This document shows positions 11,286-23,313 of a DNA stretch of 64,000 nt, piece after piece. Made by a program: the position numbers and the translations under genes. The notes under the pieces are model-generated. The model did not search any database and was not told where the DNA came from. It saw nothing but the letters and a program-made list of their open reading frames with translations. Source of the DNA: Gemmatimonadaceae bacterium (GTDB taxonomy: Bacteria > Gemmatimonadota > Gemmatimonadetes > Gemmatimonadales > Gemmatimonadaceae); assembly GCA_020853635.1 (NCBI GenBank), contig JADYYN010000013.1:31129-95128 (forward strand), given 5' to 3'. Each line of letters opens with the position of its first letter. Position 1 is the stretch's first letter.

Positions 11286-12380
11286 TCACAAATGTTCGAG
11301 TGCGCGCAGAGCGTCCGCATCCGTTACCCGGATCCCGTATCCGGTTTCGCTGCCGGCCATCTCGCCGAGCGCGCGTGGGAGTGCGTATTCGACGTGTCCA
11401 CCGCGCGATTTCTTGTCGGTGCGCGTCGCGGTGACGATCTCCGCCGGGCTCACATGTTCGGGCAGTCGCACGGGCAATCCGGCGGCATCACACACCGTGG
11501 CGATTGCGTCGGCGAGGCCACGCTCGGCCAAGCGCATGCGTTCGGCGATGATCGCTTCGGCCACCATGCCGATCGCGACCGCCTCGCCGTGCGCCACGCC
11601 GAAGCCGGTCACGTGTTCGATCGCGTGGCCGATGGTGTGACCGAAGTTGAGCACTTTGCGGATGCCCGACTCGCGCTCGTCCTGACGCACGACCTGCACC
11701 TTGATCTCGACCGAGCGCTGTACGAGGCGCAGTGCGGTGTCGTCATCGGGTTCATCACCGTGCAGGATCTGACGCAGGCCGGTGGCGATCCATCCGAAGT
11801 ACGCGGCGTCGGCGATCACACCGTGCTTGATGGCTTCGGCGAGACCGGTGCGCAGTTCTTTGGGTGGGAGCGTGGCGAGCAGTCGCGGGTCGATCACCAC
11901 GAGCGACGGATGATGGAACGCGCCGACGAGGTTCTTGCCGGCGCTGGTGTCGACGCCGGTCTTCCCGCCGATCGACGCATCGATCATCGCGAGCAGAGTA
12001 GACGGCACCTGCACGTAGGGCACGCCACGCAGATAGGTCGCAGCGACGAAGCCCGCGAGATCCCCGGTGACACCGCCGCCGAGTGCGACGACGACGGTGT
12101 CGCGACCGCAGCCCGCCGCGATCATCTGATCGGTGAGCGAGCCCCAGGTCGCGCGGGTCTTGTGCCTCTCGCCAGCCGGGAACGTGAGCAGCAGCGGCGG
12201 GAACTCCGCGGGTGCGAACGCCGCCAGCGCGCGGTCACCGTACAGCGACGCCACGTGCTGGTCCGCGATGATCACCACGCGATGCGCCGGCAACTCCGCG
12301 AGCACCCGCGCGCCGAGTGTGGCGAGTGCACCGGGCGCGATCTCGATCGCTGCGCCGTGGAGCGTCAGCCCGGTCGGCAC
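11286..12380 (-). CDS. aroB: 3-dehydroquinate synthase
   Basis: ALGGGVTGDLAGFVAATYLRGVPYVQVPSTLLAMIDASIGGKTGVD, NFGHTIGHAIE. Confidence 0.95.
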   Translation of the reverse strand: MPTGLTLHGAAIEIAPGALATLGARVLAELPAHRVVIIADQHVASLYGDRALAAFAPAEFPPLLLTFPAGERHKTRATWGSLTDQMIAAGCGRDTVVVALGGGVTGDLAGFVAATYLRGVPYVQVPSTLLAMIDASIGGKTGVDTSAGKNLVGAFHHPSLVVIDPRLLATLPPKELRTGLAEAIKHGVIADAAYFGWIATGLRQILHGDEPDDDTALRLVQRSVEIKVQVVRQDERESGIRKVLNFGHTIGHAIEHVTGFGVAHGEAVAIGMVAEAIIAERMRLAERGLADAIATVCDAAGLPVRLPEHVSPAEIVTATRTDKKSRGGHVEYALPRALGEMAGSETGYGIRVTDADALRALEHL

Positions 12381-12381
12381 G

Positions 12382-12933
12382 TTACCAGGTCACCTCGCCC
12401 GCACCCGCGCGCTTGTTCGCCACACGCGCGAGCACGAACAGAAGGTCCGAGAGCCGATTGAGATAGATGATCACGATCTGCGGGACCTCGGTGTCCGCCT
12501 GCAGATGGATCACCGCGCGTTCGGCGCGGCGGCAGACGGTACGCGCGACGTGCAGCGCGGCGGCCTTGGGTGTGCCACCCGGCAGGATGAAGGCCTTGAG
12601 CGGCTCGAGTTCGCTCTCGCCGTCGTCGATCGCCTGTTCGAGCTGCGCGATGCGGGCGTCGGAGATGCGCGCCTTCATCAACTGCTCCTTCATCTTCTCG
12701 AGATCGGGCGTCGCCAGCAGCGCGCCGAGTGAGAAGAGATCGCGCTGGACCGGGGCGAGCACTTCGTCGATGCGGGGCATCATCTCGACGGAGCGCGCCA
12801 TGCCGATCACGGCGTTGAGTTCGTCGACATCACCGTAGGCGATGACGCGCGGATGGTCCTTGGGCACGCGCCCACCGCCGAACAATCCGGTGTCGCCGTC
12901 GTCGCCGGTCTTCGTGTAGATCTTGAGGGTCAT
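12382..12933 (-). CDS. Cob(I)yrinic acid a,c-diamide/cob(I)alamin adenosyltransferase (PduO type)
   Basis: MTLKIYTKTGDDGDTGLFGGGRVPKDHPRVIAYGDVDELNAVIG, HVARTVCRRAER. Confidence 0.92.
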   Translation of the reverse strand: MTLKIYTKTGDDGDTGLFGGGRVPKDHPRVIAYGDVDELNAVIGMARSVEMMPRIDEVLAPVQRDLFSLGALLATPDLEKMKEQLMKARISDARIAQLEQAIDDGESELEPLKAFILPGGTPKAAALHVARTVCRRAERAVIHLQADTEVPQIVIIYLNRLSDLLFVLARVANKRAGAGEVTW

Positions 12934-12942
12934 GCCCCCAAT

Positions 12943-13956
<1,014 letters not shown>

Positions 13957-14022
13957 GGTCTCTGGAGTATCGGCTGCAGTTGCCCGTTGCTGAGAAGGGC
14001 AGGGACTAGCGATTTTATATGG

Positions 14023-15042
14023 ATGGCAACTCACGACATCCGGGACATCTCGATCATCGGCGCGGGCCCGGCCGGCCTTTTTGCTCTGTTCTACGCTGGC
14101 ATGCGGGGCGCGACCGCGCAAATCATCGACGCGTTGCCCCAGCCCGGCGGACAGCTCGCGGCGCTCTATCCTGAGAAATACATCTTCGACGTGGCGGGTT
14201 TCCCCAAGGTCCTCGCGAAGGACTTGGTGAACTCGCTGGTCCAGCAGGCGGGGCAGTTCGCCCAGCCCGTCCATCTCGGGCAACGGATCATCGGCCTCGA
14301 AGAAGCCGACGGGATCTTCACCTTGGTGACTGAGACGGACCGCTTCCCGTCACGCGCGGTGATCATCGCGGCGGGGATCGGGGCCTTCTCGCCCCGCCGG
14401 CTCCCGCAGGCCTGCGCGGAGCCCTGGTACGGCAAGGGCATCCACGAGATCGTGCTCGAACCCAAGCAGTTCGCCGGGCAGCACGTGGTCATCATCGGCG
14501 GCGGTGACTCGGCGTTCGATTGGGCGCACCAGCTGGAAGGTGTCGCGAAGGGCATCACACTCGTCCATCGGAGTGACCGCTTCCGTGCGCATCAGGCCAC
14601 GGTGGATGCGGTCATGGCGTCGGCGGCTGCGGGCCGGACCGCCGTGCACACCTTCCACGAGCTCGCCGACGTGATCGCAGAGGACGGGAAGATCAAGGCG
14701 CTCGAGCTCAAGGACATCAAGGCGAAGACCACGCGCCGCGTGGACTGTGACGTGGTGTTGCCCATGCTTGGCTTCGTGAGCGACATGGGGCCGCTGCTCG
14801 AGTGGGGGCTCAACATTGAGAAGGACGAGATCGTCGTGTCGCAGACCATGGAGACCGGGCGCCCGGGCATCTGGGCGTCGGGCGACGTGAATACGTATCC
14901 GGGCAAGCTGAAGCTCATCGCGACGGGCTTCGCCGAATCGGCGATCGCCGTGAACCAGGCGGTGCACTGGGTGTACCCAGAGAAGAAGGTCAATCCCGGC
15001 CATTCCTCGAACCTCGCCGTCTTCGGACAGAAGGACGATTGA
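14023..15042 (+). CDS. Ferredoxin/flavodoxin-NADP+ reductase (TrxR-like type)
   Basis: IIGAGPAGLFALFYAGMRGATAQIIDALPQPGGQLAALYPEKYIFDVAGFP, VIIGGGDSAFDWA, WASGDVNTYPGKLKLI. Confidence 0.88.
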   Translation: MATHDIRDISIIGAGPAGLFALFYAGMRGATAQIIDALPQPGGQLAALYPEKYIFDVAGFPKVLAKDLVNSLVQQAGQFAQPVHLGQRIIGLEEADGIFTLVTETDRFPSRAVIIAAGIGAFSPRRLPQACAEPWYGKGIHEIVLEPKQFAGQHVVIIGGGDSAFDWAHQLEGVAKGITLVHRSDRFRAHQATVDAVMASAAAGRTAVHTFHELADVIAEDGKIKALELKDIKAKTTRRVDCDVVLPMLGFVSDMGPLLEWGLNIEKDEIVVSQTMETGRPGIWASGDVNTYPGKLKLIATGFAESAIAVNQAVHWVYPEKKVNPGHSSNLAVFGQKDD

Positions 15043-15046
15043 ACGC

Positions 15047-17308
15047 ATGAACCGGCGCCGTTCCTCCCTCGCGGGACTGGCGCTGCTGCTCGCGGTGGCT
15101 GCGCTCTCCAGCGCGCCGCTCGGTGCCCAAGAGACCCGCTGCGATCGCGGGGACACGCAGGTGCGCACGCTCAAGTTCGAGGGCAACACCGCGTTCAACG
15201 ATGCGACCCTCGCCGCCGGGATCGTCACCACGCCGAGCAGCTGGTTCCGGCGTACCCTGCGCTTCGTGGGCACCAGACACTGTCTCGACCGCGAGGACTT
15301 CCCGTTCGACGCGCGACGGCTCGCGACGTGGTATCGCAACCACGGCTTCACCGACGCGACGGTCGACACCGTGGTGACCCCGGCGGGCCGCAACCGCGTG
15401 GACGTGTTGTTCCGTATCGTGGAAGGTGAGCCGGTCCTCATCGACACGCTGCGGCTGATCGGGCTCGACGGTGTCCCGGAGCGCGCCGAGTTGCAGCGCG
15501 GGCTGCCGGTGCGGGTGGGCGGGCGGTTCGACCGCTACGCCAACAGCGCCATGCGCGACACGCTCACGCGCCGTCTCCGCGACAACGGGTATCCCGACGC
15601 CGAGACGTTCCTCGGCTATGACACGCGGACGTTAGCGCGCACCGCAACGGTGATCTTCACGGTGGTGCCCGGTCCACGTCGTCGGATCGGCTCGATCGTC
15701 TTCACTCGCACCGGACGCGATGGGCAACCCCCCGAGGTCACGGAGCGCTCCGTGCGCCGGCTCGCCGGACTGCATGAAGGTGATCTGTATCGCGAGCGCG
15801 ACCTCGAACGCGCCAAACGCACGCTGTACCAGAGCGAGGCGTTCGCGCAGGTGGAAGTGCAACCCGGTCTCGCGCGCGTGGATTCCACGCTCGCCGTCGA
15901 GGTCGACGTGACGGAGAGCTTCCTGCGCTCGGCGCGACTTGGCGGCGGCTGGGGCACGCTCGACTGCTTCCGCACCACCGGCGAGCTCACCGAGTACAAC
16001 CTGTTCAAGACCGCGACCCGACTCGAACTGCGCGGCCGCGTGTCCAAGATCGGCATGGGCGACCCGCTCGATGGCGCGGAGCAGCTCTGTTCGCGCACCG
16101 CGCGCAACGACCCGTACAGCGTCGATCTCAACTACTACGCGAGTGCGACTCTCAGTCAGCCGTCGTTGCTGCGCGCGAGTTTCGTCCCCACGCTCTCCGT
16201 GTACTCGGAGCGCCGCTCGGAGTACCAGGCGTTCCTGCGCACCACGCCGGTGGGCGCGAGTCTCTCGGCCACCCGCGCATTGCCGCGGCGCACCCATTCG
16301 CTCGGGTACAGCATCGAGCTCGGCCGCACCGAAGCGCAGCCGGCGTTGTTCTGCGCGGTGTTCAACGCCTGTGTGGAAGCGGATCGGAACGCGCTGCAGG
16401 AGTTGCAGCGGCTCGCGGTCTTGAGCGCGGGCTCGAGCTACGAGAGGACGGACGTCGCATCCGACCCGACCCGCGGTGTGACCGGGCGCGCCGAGATCCG
16501 GTATGCGTCTACGTTGACCGGGTCGGCGTCGACCCTGCAGTTCGCGCGCATGTCGGTGGACGGCTCCGTGTATCGACGGCTGGGCAGCGACATCGTGCTC
16601 GCGACGCGTGTGCGCGTGGGCGCCGTGCTCGACAGCCGCTTCTCGTTCAACGCCACGGACAACTTCGTGCCGGCGCAGGAGCGGCTATTCGCCGGTGGCC
16701 CCACGACGGTGCGCGGGTTCCGGCAGAATGAACTCGGTCCGGCGGTCTACATCCCCAGTGACTACGAGATCATCGACGCGGGCAGCGGCGCGGTCCTGCC
16801 GTCGTTCGCCGACGGGGACACGGTCTTCTTCCGCGCAACGGACTCCACGGCACAGCGCACCGTGCCGACCGGCGGCAACGCGCTCGTGGTCGCGAATGTC
16901 GAGCTGCGCCTCGTGAGTCCGTTCCTGCCCGAGTTGCTCAAGTGGACCGTGTTCGCCGATGCCGGATCGGTATGGAACCGCGGTGCGGGGTCGGAGCGGC
17001 TGCGCTTCGGCTCGCTGCGTGTGACGCCGGGCATCGGCATCCGGATCCGCACGCCCATCGGGTATCTGCGCGCGGACGTCGCGTATAACGGCTATCCCCG
17101 CACCGAGGGCGCAGCGTACTTCGATGCGCCGACCAGCGAGGGCGGTTCATTGTACTGCGTGAGCCCGGGCAACACACTGCCGGTGACGCGCCAAGGCGGC
17201 ATCATCTCGCAGGCAGGCGGGTCCTGCCCGGGCAGCTTCAAGCCGCCGAGGAGCTCGAACTTCTTCAGCCGCCTCACGCCGGTGTTCGCCATCGGCCAGG
17301 CGTTCTAG
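15047..17308 (+). CDS. Omp85-family outer membrane protein (BamA/TamA-like)
   Basis: POTRA-like repeats, RLFAGGPTTVRGFRQNELGP motif, C-terminal beta signal ...VFAIGQAF; directly followed by TamB. Confidence 0.85.
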   Translation: MNRRRSSLAGLALLLAVAALSSAPLGAQETRCDRGDTQVRTLKFEGNTAFNDATLAAGIVTTPSSWFRRTLRFVGTRHCLDREDFPFDARRLATWYRNHGFTDATVDTVVTPAGRNRVDVLFRIVEGEPVLIDTLRLIGLDGVPERAELQRGLPVRVGGRFDRYANSAMRDTLTRRLRDNGYPDAETFLGYDTRTLARTATVIFTVVPGPRRRIGSIVFTRTGRDGQPPEVTERSVRRLAGLHEGDLYRERDLERAKRTLYQSEAFAQVEVQPGLARVDSTLAVEVDVTESFLRSARLGGGWGTLDCFRTTGELTEYNLFKTATRLELRGRVSKIGMGDPLDGAEQLCSRTARNDPYSVDLNYYASATLSQPSLLRASFVPTLSVYSERRSEYQAFLRTTPVGASLSATRALPRRTHSLGYSIELGRTEAQPALFCAVFNACVEADRNALQELQRLAVLSAGSSYERTDVASDPTRGVTGRAEIRYASTLTGSASTLQFARMSVDGSVYRRLGSDIVLATRVRVGAVLDSRFSFNATDNFVPAQERLFAGGPTTVRGFRQNELGPAVYIPSDYEIIDAGSGAVLPSFADGDTVFFRATDSTAQRTVPTGGNALVVANVELRLVSPFLPELLKWTVFADAGSVWNRGAGSERLRFGSLRVTPGIGIRIRTPIGYLRADVAYNGYPRTEGAAYFDAPTSEGGSLYCVSPGNTLPVTRQGGIISQAGGSCPGSFKPPRSSNFFSRLTPVFAIGQAF

Positions 17309-17310
17309 CG

Positions 17311-20300
17311 ATGGGTCGCCGCCGCCTCGTCGTGCTCGTGAGCGCGCTCCTGATGCTCGGCATCGGCGGTGTGCTCGTGGGCGTGTTCGTGGGCGCCACG
17401 CAGGGCGAGGAAGGACGCGACTGGATCCGCCGTTTCGCGCAGGCGCAGCTCGCGCGCACCGTGAAGGGCACGTTCCACATCGGGCGGCTCAGCGGCAGCT
17501 TCATCACGGACATCACGATCGACTCGGTGGAGATCCGCGATCCCGATGATTCGCTGTTCGTCGCCACGGGCCCGATCCGCCTGACGTTCGACCCGCGCGA
17601 TCTCATGGACGGTCGCTTGATCGTGCGCACGGCCGAGTTGAATCGCCCGGTGTTCGCGATGCGTCGCGACCAGGCGAACAAATGGACGCACGACAAGATC
17701 TGGCCCAAGCGTGGCGGGCCCAAGGTGCCGCGCTCGCGCACCGCGTTCGGCTCGGTGTTGGTGCTGGAACAGGTGGCGATCAAGGACGCGAGTTTCGCGC
17801 TCTCGATGCCGTGGTCGCCGCCCGACTCGTTGCGCGGTGCGCGGCGCGACAGCGCGATCGCCGTGGCGCTCGCCGATACGATGATGGAGGCACGGCGTCT
17901 GCCGAACGGGTTGTTGCATCGCACCTGGCGTTGGACCGGGTTGAACGTCGATGCACCGCGTCTGCGGCTCGCGTATCCCGACTCGGCGGGACGCCGCTTC
18001 GACGTCGCGTCGCTCGATGTGAACGAGAGCAATCCGCCGTTCCGGTTCCGCGAACTGCGCGGACAGATCCGTTGGGTGGGGGACTCGATCTGGTTCGATC
18101 TCCCGCATTTCCGTCTGCCGGGCTCGCTGGGGCGCGCGGACGGCAAGGTGTGGTGGGGCAACGACCAGCCGATGCACTACCGCGTGCATGTGGTGGGCGA
18201 CTCCGTCTCGCTGTCCGACGTCGCGTGGATCACGCCGTCGTTGCCCACCGAGGGCGGCGGCCGGATGACGCTCGATATCCGCGATGCACGCGGCATCAAG
18301 GACGGGTTCGAGTATGCGATCTCGGACATGGACGTGCGCGCGCACGCCTCGCGCATCCGCGGCCAGATGACCTGGGTCGTGGGTGGTCCGGTGCTGATCC
18401 TGCGCGACGTGGACCTCGAAGGCACGCCGATCGACTTCCAGTTGATCGAGCGGTTCAATACCGCAGCGTTCCCGTATCCGTTCGCCGGGACCATCACGGG
18501 ACGCCTGCGTGGGCGCGGCGGACCCTTGAACCGCTTCGTGGTGGACGAGGCGCGCATCCTGTATCGCGACACGAACGTGCCCGGCGCCGTGGGGCGGGGC
18601 ACGGCGCGCGGGATGCTCGACATCCTCGATCCCGCGAACACGGTGTTCCGTGGATTCACGGTGCAGCTCGACTCGTTCGACCTCCGCACGCCGCAGTTCC
18701 TCAATCCCGACTTCCCGCGCCTCGCCGGCCAGGTGGCCGGGACGGTCGTGCTCGATTCCTCGTGGCTCGACGTCCGCTTTCGCGACGCCGACATCGCGCA
18801 TCGTGATGGCGAGTCGCCGGAGTCGCGGTTCCGAGGCACGGGGCGTCTCACCTCCGGCGAGATCGCGATGTCGTACGACGTCGACATGATCGCGCTGCCG
18901 CTTTCGTTCAGCACGCTCGCGAAGTCCTTCCCCGCGGTTCCGTTGCGCGGGGACTTCAGTGGCATGCTCCGCGCGCGCGGCACACTCGACGATCTCATCG
19001 TCGCGGCCGATCTCTCAGGGGAGAGCGGCCGCATCGAAGCCGACGTGCGCATGGACGCCGCGGCGCCGCGCTACCGCATCACCGGTCGCGCGGCGACGAC
19101 GGCGCTCGACCCGCAGGTCGCATTCGACGACGCACGGTATCCGAGCGGTGAGCTCAGCTCGCGTTACACCTTCGACGTGACGGGCGATTCGCTGGCCGAC
19201 CTCGTCGGCTCCGCGGCGATGTCACTCGACCGCTCGACACTCGACGGGGTGAGGTTCTTCGCGGGTGAAGGCCGGTTGCGGTTCGATGACGGCAAAGCAT
19301 TCGTTGACTCGTTGCGTGTCGAGTCCACCGCACTGGAGTTGAACGGGTCCGGTGCCCTCGGTCTCCACGCCGCACGCAGCGACTCGATGACGTTCAGTGT
19401 GCGCATCGACTCGCTCGGCGGGCTGCGGCGCTGGGTGACGTCGTCGGCGACCGACTCGCTGGACGGTGGCCTATTGGTGAACGGCGTGGCCGCGGGGTGG
19501 GTGCGCGACTTCGGGGTGAACGCCACGCTCGAAGGTGAGGGCTTGTTGGTGGGGAGTTCGACCGTGCGGTTGCTCACGGGCACCGCGCAGCTGAGCACGT
19601 TGCCCGATGCGCCGACCGGCACCATCACCATCGGTGCCGACACCGCGGTGGCTGCGGGCTTCGGCATCACCCGTGCGTTCGCGCGTGCGAACCTCGACGG
19701 GAGCGGCGAGTCCGACCTCGACATGCAGTTCGCCGGACGCAGCGGCACACTCGGCCGCGGTCGTGCGCATATCGCATTCGCCGGCGATACGACGCTGTTC
19801 CGACTCGACTCGTTGGTCCTGGCGACCGGCCTGCAACGATGGGCCCTCACCCGGCCGTCGACCTTCGCGTTCGGTGCACCGGGCTTTGCGGTCGATTCCT
19901 TCGCATTGCGCGGCTCGTCGGGCGCCTTGGTGCGCCTCGCCGGTCGCATGCCGGAGGACGGCGAGCTCGACTTGCGATTCGGCGCGTCGGGCCTGCCGAT
20001 CGCCGACTTGGCGGAACTGCTGCAGGTGACCGGCACACAATCCGGCACGATCCAGCTCGACGGGCATCTCCGGGGCACTCGCAGTGTACCGCGCCTCGAC
20101 GCCACCGGCGCGCTGAGCGAAGCCCTCCTGTGGGGCGTGAAGCTCGACACCCTGCGCGCCAACGTCGATTCTGACGGCAACCTGCTCGACTTCACCGCCA
20201 CGCTCGGAGATGCGGCGCGTCCATCGATGCGCGCCGAGGGGCGTCTGCCGTTCTCGCTCGGGCTCGACGGCAAGGCGATGGGGCTTCGCGATCAGGACCC

Positions 20301-21834
20301 CATTCGCGCCATCGTGCGCTCGGACACGGTGAGCCTGCGCCTCTTCGACGAGTTCATCGCGAAGTCCAATGGCGACCCGGGCAACTTCGCCTTCAATCTC
20401 GACGTCGAAGGCACCTGGCGTCGGCCGCGATTCGACGGCGCCCTCGTGGTCCGCAACGGCAGCCTCCGGGTGACGCCGCTCGGCGATGTGCGCTGGCGCA
20501 ACGTGACGGCGGACATCCAGCTCGCCGGCGACAGCATCGCCATCCGTCGGCTCTCGGCGACGTCGGAGAGCGCGGGGCGCGATGGCCGCGCCTCGGTGGC
20601 CGGTTGGATCCGCGTGGCGGACCGTCTCAATCCGACGTTCGATGTCTCCATCCGTGCGAACACCTTCCATGTGTACAACGAGCGCGGTGTGGCGGACATC
20701 GACCTCTCCGATTCGTTGCGCTTCACGGGGGCGTTGAACAACGCGGTGCTGCGCGGTGCACTCACCGCGGACCGCGCGATCATCTCCATTCCCGAGATCG
20801 CCACCAAGAACGTGATCTCGCTCGAGGAGTTCGATCGGTTCGGCATCCTCGACACCTCGGAAGTGCGCGACTTGGGCTTGGTGACCCGACGGTCGTCGAC
20901 GTTCATCGACAACCTGCAGGTGCGCAACGTGCCCATCCGCATGGGACGCGATGTATGGCTGCGCTCGGCCGAGGCCAACATCAATCGCGGTGGCGCGGTC
21001 TCCATCACGCAGGGTGAGATCACCCGTGGGCGCGATGCGGGACTGCGCCAGCTCGCGCTCACAGGATCGCTGCAGACCGTGCGCGGATCCTACCGCCTGA
21101 ACGTGGGGCCCGTGCAGCGTACGTTCGAAGTGGAGCAGGGCGAGATCCGCTGGTTCGGCGATCCGGACTATGTGACCAACCCGTCGCTCGATATCGCTGC
21201 CCTGCACACGGTGCGGCAGTACAGCAAGTCGGGCTCACAGCCAGATGTCCGCGTGCGCGTGGACCTCGGCGGTACGCTGCTCGAGCCGACCGCCGTGCTC
21301 TCCACTCCAGACTCCGCGCGCGTGAAGAACGCCGACCTCATCAGTTATCTCGTGACCGGCGGTCCGTCGTTCGAGATCGGGGCGCGGAGCGGCGACTACT
21401 ACGCCAACACCACGTACCGCGTGTTGCTCTCGACGTTCAGCTCGGTGTTGGGTGGCAAGCTCTCCGGTGGCGTCTGCGACGACGCACAGCTCTCGACCTC
21501 CGGCGTGGACGGCCTGCAGGGTGGTGGGACGAGTGTGCTCGACGGCACGCGGTTCAACTGTGCCAAGCAGGTCGGTGACAAGGCCTTTGTCCGACTGGAC
21601 GCCGGGCTCTGTCAGGTGGGACAGCTCGCGGGCGGAAAGGCCGGTGCGGCCAGCGCGTTCGCTGAATCAATCGGGCTGAAACTCGACTATCTGCTCGGCA
21701 GCGGGTTCACGGTCTCCGGTGGTGTGGAACCGCCGACCAACGTGTTGCTCTGCACCCAGTCGGTGAACGCTCGCGGCTTCGTCCCCACGCCGCAGCAGTT
21801 CGGTCTCGACCTCTTCCGGGCGTGGCGCTTCTGA
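17311..21834 (+). CDS. TamB-domain translocation/assembly module protein
   Basis: 1507 aa, N-terminal TM anchor, repetitive beta content, C-terminal DUF490-like region ending GLDLFRAWRF. Confidence 0.88.
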   Translation: MGRRRLVVLVSALLMLGIGGVLVGVFVGATQGEEGRDWIRRFAQAQLARTVKGTFHIGRLSGSFITDITIDSVEIRDPDDSLFVATGPIRLTFDPRDLMDGRLIVRTAELNRPVFAMRRDQANKWTHDKIWPKRGGPKVPRSRTAFGSVLVLEQVAIKDASFALSMPWSPPDSLRGARRDSAIAVALADTMMEARRLPNGLLHRTWRWTGLNVDAPRLRLAYPDSAGRRFDVASLDVNESNPPFRFRELRGQIRWVGDSIWFDLPHFRLPGSLGRADGKVWWGNDQPMHYRVHVVGDSVSLSDVAWITPSLPTEGGGRMTLDIRDARGIKDGFEYAISDMDVRAHASRIRGQMTWVVGGPVLILRDVDLEGTPIDFQLIERFNTAAFPYPFAGTITGRLRGRGGPLNRFVVDEARILYRDTNVPGAVGRGTARGMLDILDPANTVFRGFTVQLDSFDLRTPQFLNPDFPRLAGQVAGTVVLDSSWLDVRFRDADIAHRDGESPESRFRGTGRLTSGEIAMSYDVDMIALPLSFSTLAKSFPAVPLRGDFSGMLRARGTLDDLIVAADLSGESGRIEADVRMDAAAPRYRITGRAATTALDPQVAFDDARYPSGELSSRYTFDVTGDSLADLVGSAAMSLDRSTLDGVRFFAGEGRLRFDDGKAFVDSLRVESTALELNGSGALGLHAARSDSMTFSVRIDSLGGLRRWVTSSATDSLDGGLLVNGVAAGWVRDFGVNATLEGEGLLVGSSTVRLLTGTAQLSTLPDAPTGTITIGADTAVAAGFGITRAFARANLDGSGESDLDMQFAGRSGTLGRGRAHIAFAGDTTLFRLDSLVLATGLQRWALTRPSTFAFGAPGFAVDSFALRGSSGALVRLAGRMPEDGELDLRFGASGLPIADLAELLQVTGTQSGTIQLDGHLRGTRSVPRLDATGALSEALLWGVKLDTLRANVDSDGNLLDFTATLGDAARPSMRAEGRLPFSLGLDGKAMGLRDQDPIRAIVRSDTVSLRLFDEFIAKSNGDPGNFAFNLDVEGTWRRPRFDGALVVRNGSLRVTPLGDVRWRNVTADIQLAGDSIAIRRLSATSESAGRDGRASVAGWIRVADRLNPTFDVSIRANTFHVYNERGVADIDLSDSLRFTGALNNAVLRGALTADRAIISIPEIATKNVISLEEFDRFGILDTSEVRDLGLVTRRSSTFIDNLQVRNVPIRMGRDVWLRSAEANINRGGAVSITQGEITRGRDAGLRQLALTGSLQTVRGSYRLNVGPVQRTFEVEQGEIRWFGDPDYVTNPSLDIAALHTVRQYSKSGSQPDVRVRVDLGGTLLEPTAVLSTPDSARVKNADLISYLVTGGPSFEIGARSGDYYANTTYRVLLSTFSSVLGGKLSGGVCDDAQLSTSGVDGLQGGGTSVLDGTRFNCAKQVGDKAFVRLDAGLCQVGQLAGGKAGAASAFAESIGLKLDYLLGSGFTVSGGVEPPTNVLLCTQSVNARGFVPTPQQFGLDLFRAWRF

Positions 21835-23309
21835 GCACCCGCCGTGAGACGCCCACCGGAGCACTGCCCGCTCCGCATCTGCGCGACCTCGTCGCGCTGG
21901 CGTCCGATGCCATCTACGCGTTCGACGTGCAGGGGCTGCTCCTCAGCGCCAACCCCGCGACCGCCGAGTTGCTCGGTGTGCCCATGCGCGAACTCATCGG
22001 ACGGCGGACCATCGGGTTCATCGATCCGGTGGATCATGCGCACGTCGAGCGCCACATCCGTGCGGTGTTCAGCGGAGAGCAGCGTCGCTACGAGTGCACC
22101 GTGCTGCGGCCCGACGGGGCGCGCCGACTCATCTCTGTCGCCAACTCCCCGGTGATCGAGGACGGCGAGGTGCGTGCGGTGCTCGGTGTCGCGCGTGACG
22201 TGACGGAGGAACGCGCGCAGGCGGCCGCACTCGAACGTGCCGAAGCGCGGTACGCGCGGCTCGTGGATGCGGCCAGCGACTCCATCGCGACGCTGGACGA
22301 GGAGGGCAATCTCACGTCGGTGAACCGCGCGCTCGAGGCCGCCGTAGGCAAGCGGCGTGAGGAGCTGATCGGGACGCACTTCGTCGAGCTACTCGACCCG
22401 CTCGAGCGCACCAAGATGTGGCACATGTTCGCTGCGACACTCGCTGGCGAGCGTTTGCGGCGAGAACTGCACTATACGTATCCCGATGGCAGTGTCGGCA
22501 TCTCCACGGTGCTCTCGGCGCCCATCACGGAGCGGGGCCGCGTGACCGGGGTGCTCGCCATCATGCGCGACGTCACCGAGGAGCGACACCTCGTGGAGCA
22601 GGTGGTCCGCCGCGAGAAGCTGGCCGAGCTGGGCGAGCTGGTGGGGGGTGTGGCGCACGAGATCAACACGCCGCTCACCGGTATCCTCGCGTTCGCGCAG
22701 CTGCTCAGGGCGCAGGCGGCCCTCGACGACAACGGGAAGCAGGCGGCCGACACCATTGTGACTGAGGCCAAACGCGCCGCCCGCATCGTGGGCAAGCTCC
22801 TGACCTTCGCCCGGCAGACCCCTCCCGAACGCCTCCCGACCGACATCAATCAGGTGCTTCAGGACACCATCGAACTGCGCCGGTTCGCACTTCGGACGTC
22901 CGGTATCCTATTGGATATCGAACTCGATCCGAAACTCCCAGGGACATGGGCGGATCCGTCCCAGCTCCAGCAGGTGTTCCTGAACCTGTTGGCCAATGCG
23001 GAGCAAGCGGTGATCGACGCCGGCGGCGACCGGCGTATCACTGTGCGCACCCGTCGGGAAGGTGATCTGCTCGTGGTGGCCATCGGGGATTCCGGGCGCG
23101 GCATTGCGCCTGAGCATCTCCCGTACATCTTCAATCCATTCTATACCACGAAGCCACGGGGCATCGGCACGGGTCTCGGCCTGTCCATCTCCGATGGCAT
23201 CATCCGGGAGCACGGCGGGAACCTCCGCGTGCGCTCGGAGCCGGGCCAGGGGGCGCTGTTCGAAGTCCTCCTCCCGCGACTCTCCCCACCCGCGACCGAC
23301 CCCGTCTGA
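21822..23309 (+). CDS. PAS-domain sensor histidine kinase
   Basis: Two PAS domains, HisKA VGGVAHEINTPLTGILAFAQLL, HATPase_c GDSGRGIAPEHLPYIFNPFYTTKPRGIGTGLGLSI; GTG start overlaps tamB stop. Confidence 0.92.
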   Translation: MALLSTRRETPTGALPAPHLRDLVALASDAIYAFDVQGLLLSANPATAELLGVPMRELIGRRTIGFIDPVDHAHVERHIRAVFSGEQRRYECTVLRPDGARRLISVANSPVIEDGEVRAVLGVARDVTEERAQAAALERAEARYARLVDAASDSIATLDEEGNLTSVNRALEAAVGKRREELIGTHFVELLDPLERTKMWHMFAATLAGERLRRELHYTYPDGSVGISTVLSAPITERGRVTGVLAIMRDVTEERHLVEQVVRREKLAELGELVGGVAHEINTPLTGILAFAQLLRAQAALDDNGKQAADTIVTEAKRAARIVGKLLTFARQTPPERLPTDINQVLQDTIELRRFALRTSGILLDIELDPKLPGTWADPSQLQQVFLNLLANAEQAVIDAGGDRRITVRTRREGDLLVVAIGDSGRGIAPEHLPYIFNPFYTTKPRGIGTGLGLSISDGIIREHGGNLRVRSEPGQGALFEVLLPRLSPPATDPV

Positions 23310-23313
23310 CCGC

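Noticed and set aside
17305-18801. 498-aa antisense ORF over the start of tamB
   Set aside because: Same antisense GC artefact
19471-21207. 578-aa antisense ORF inside tamB
   Set aside because: High-GC codon-position artefact opposite a well-supported gene; Arg/His/Glu-rich translation with no domain
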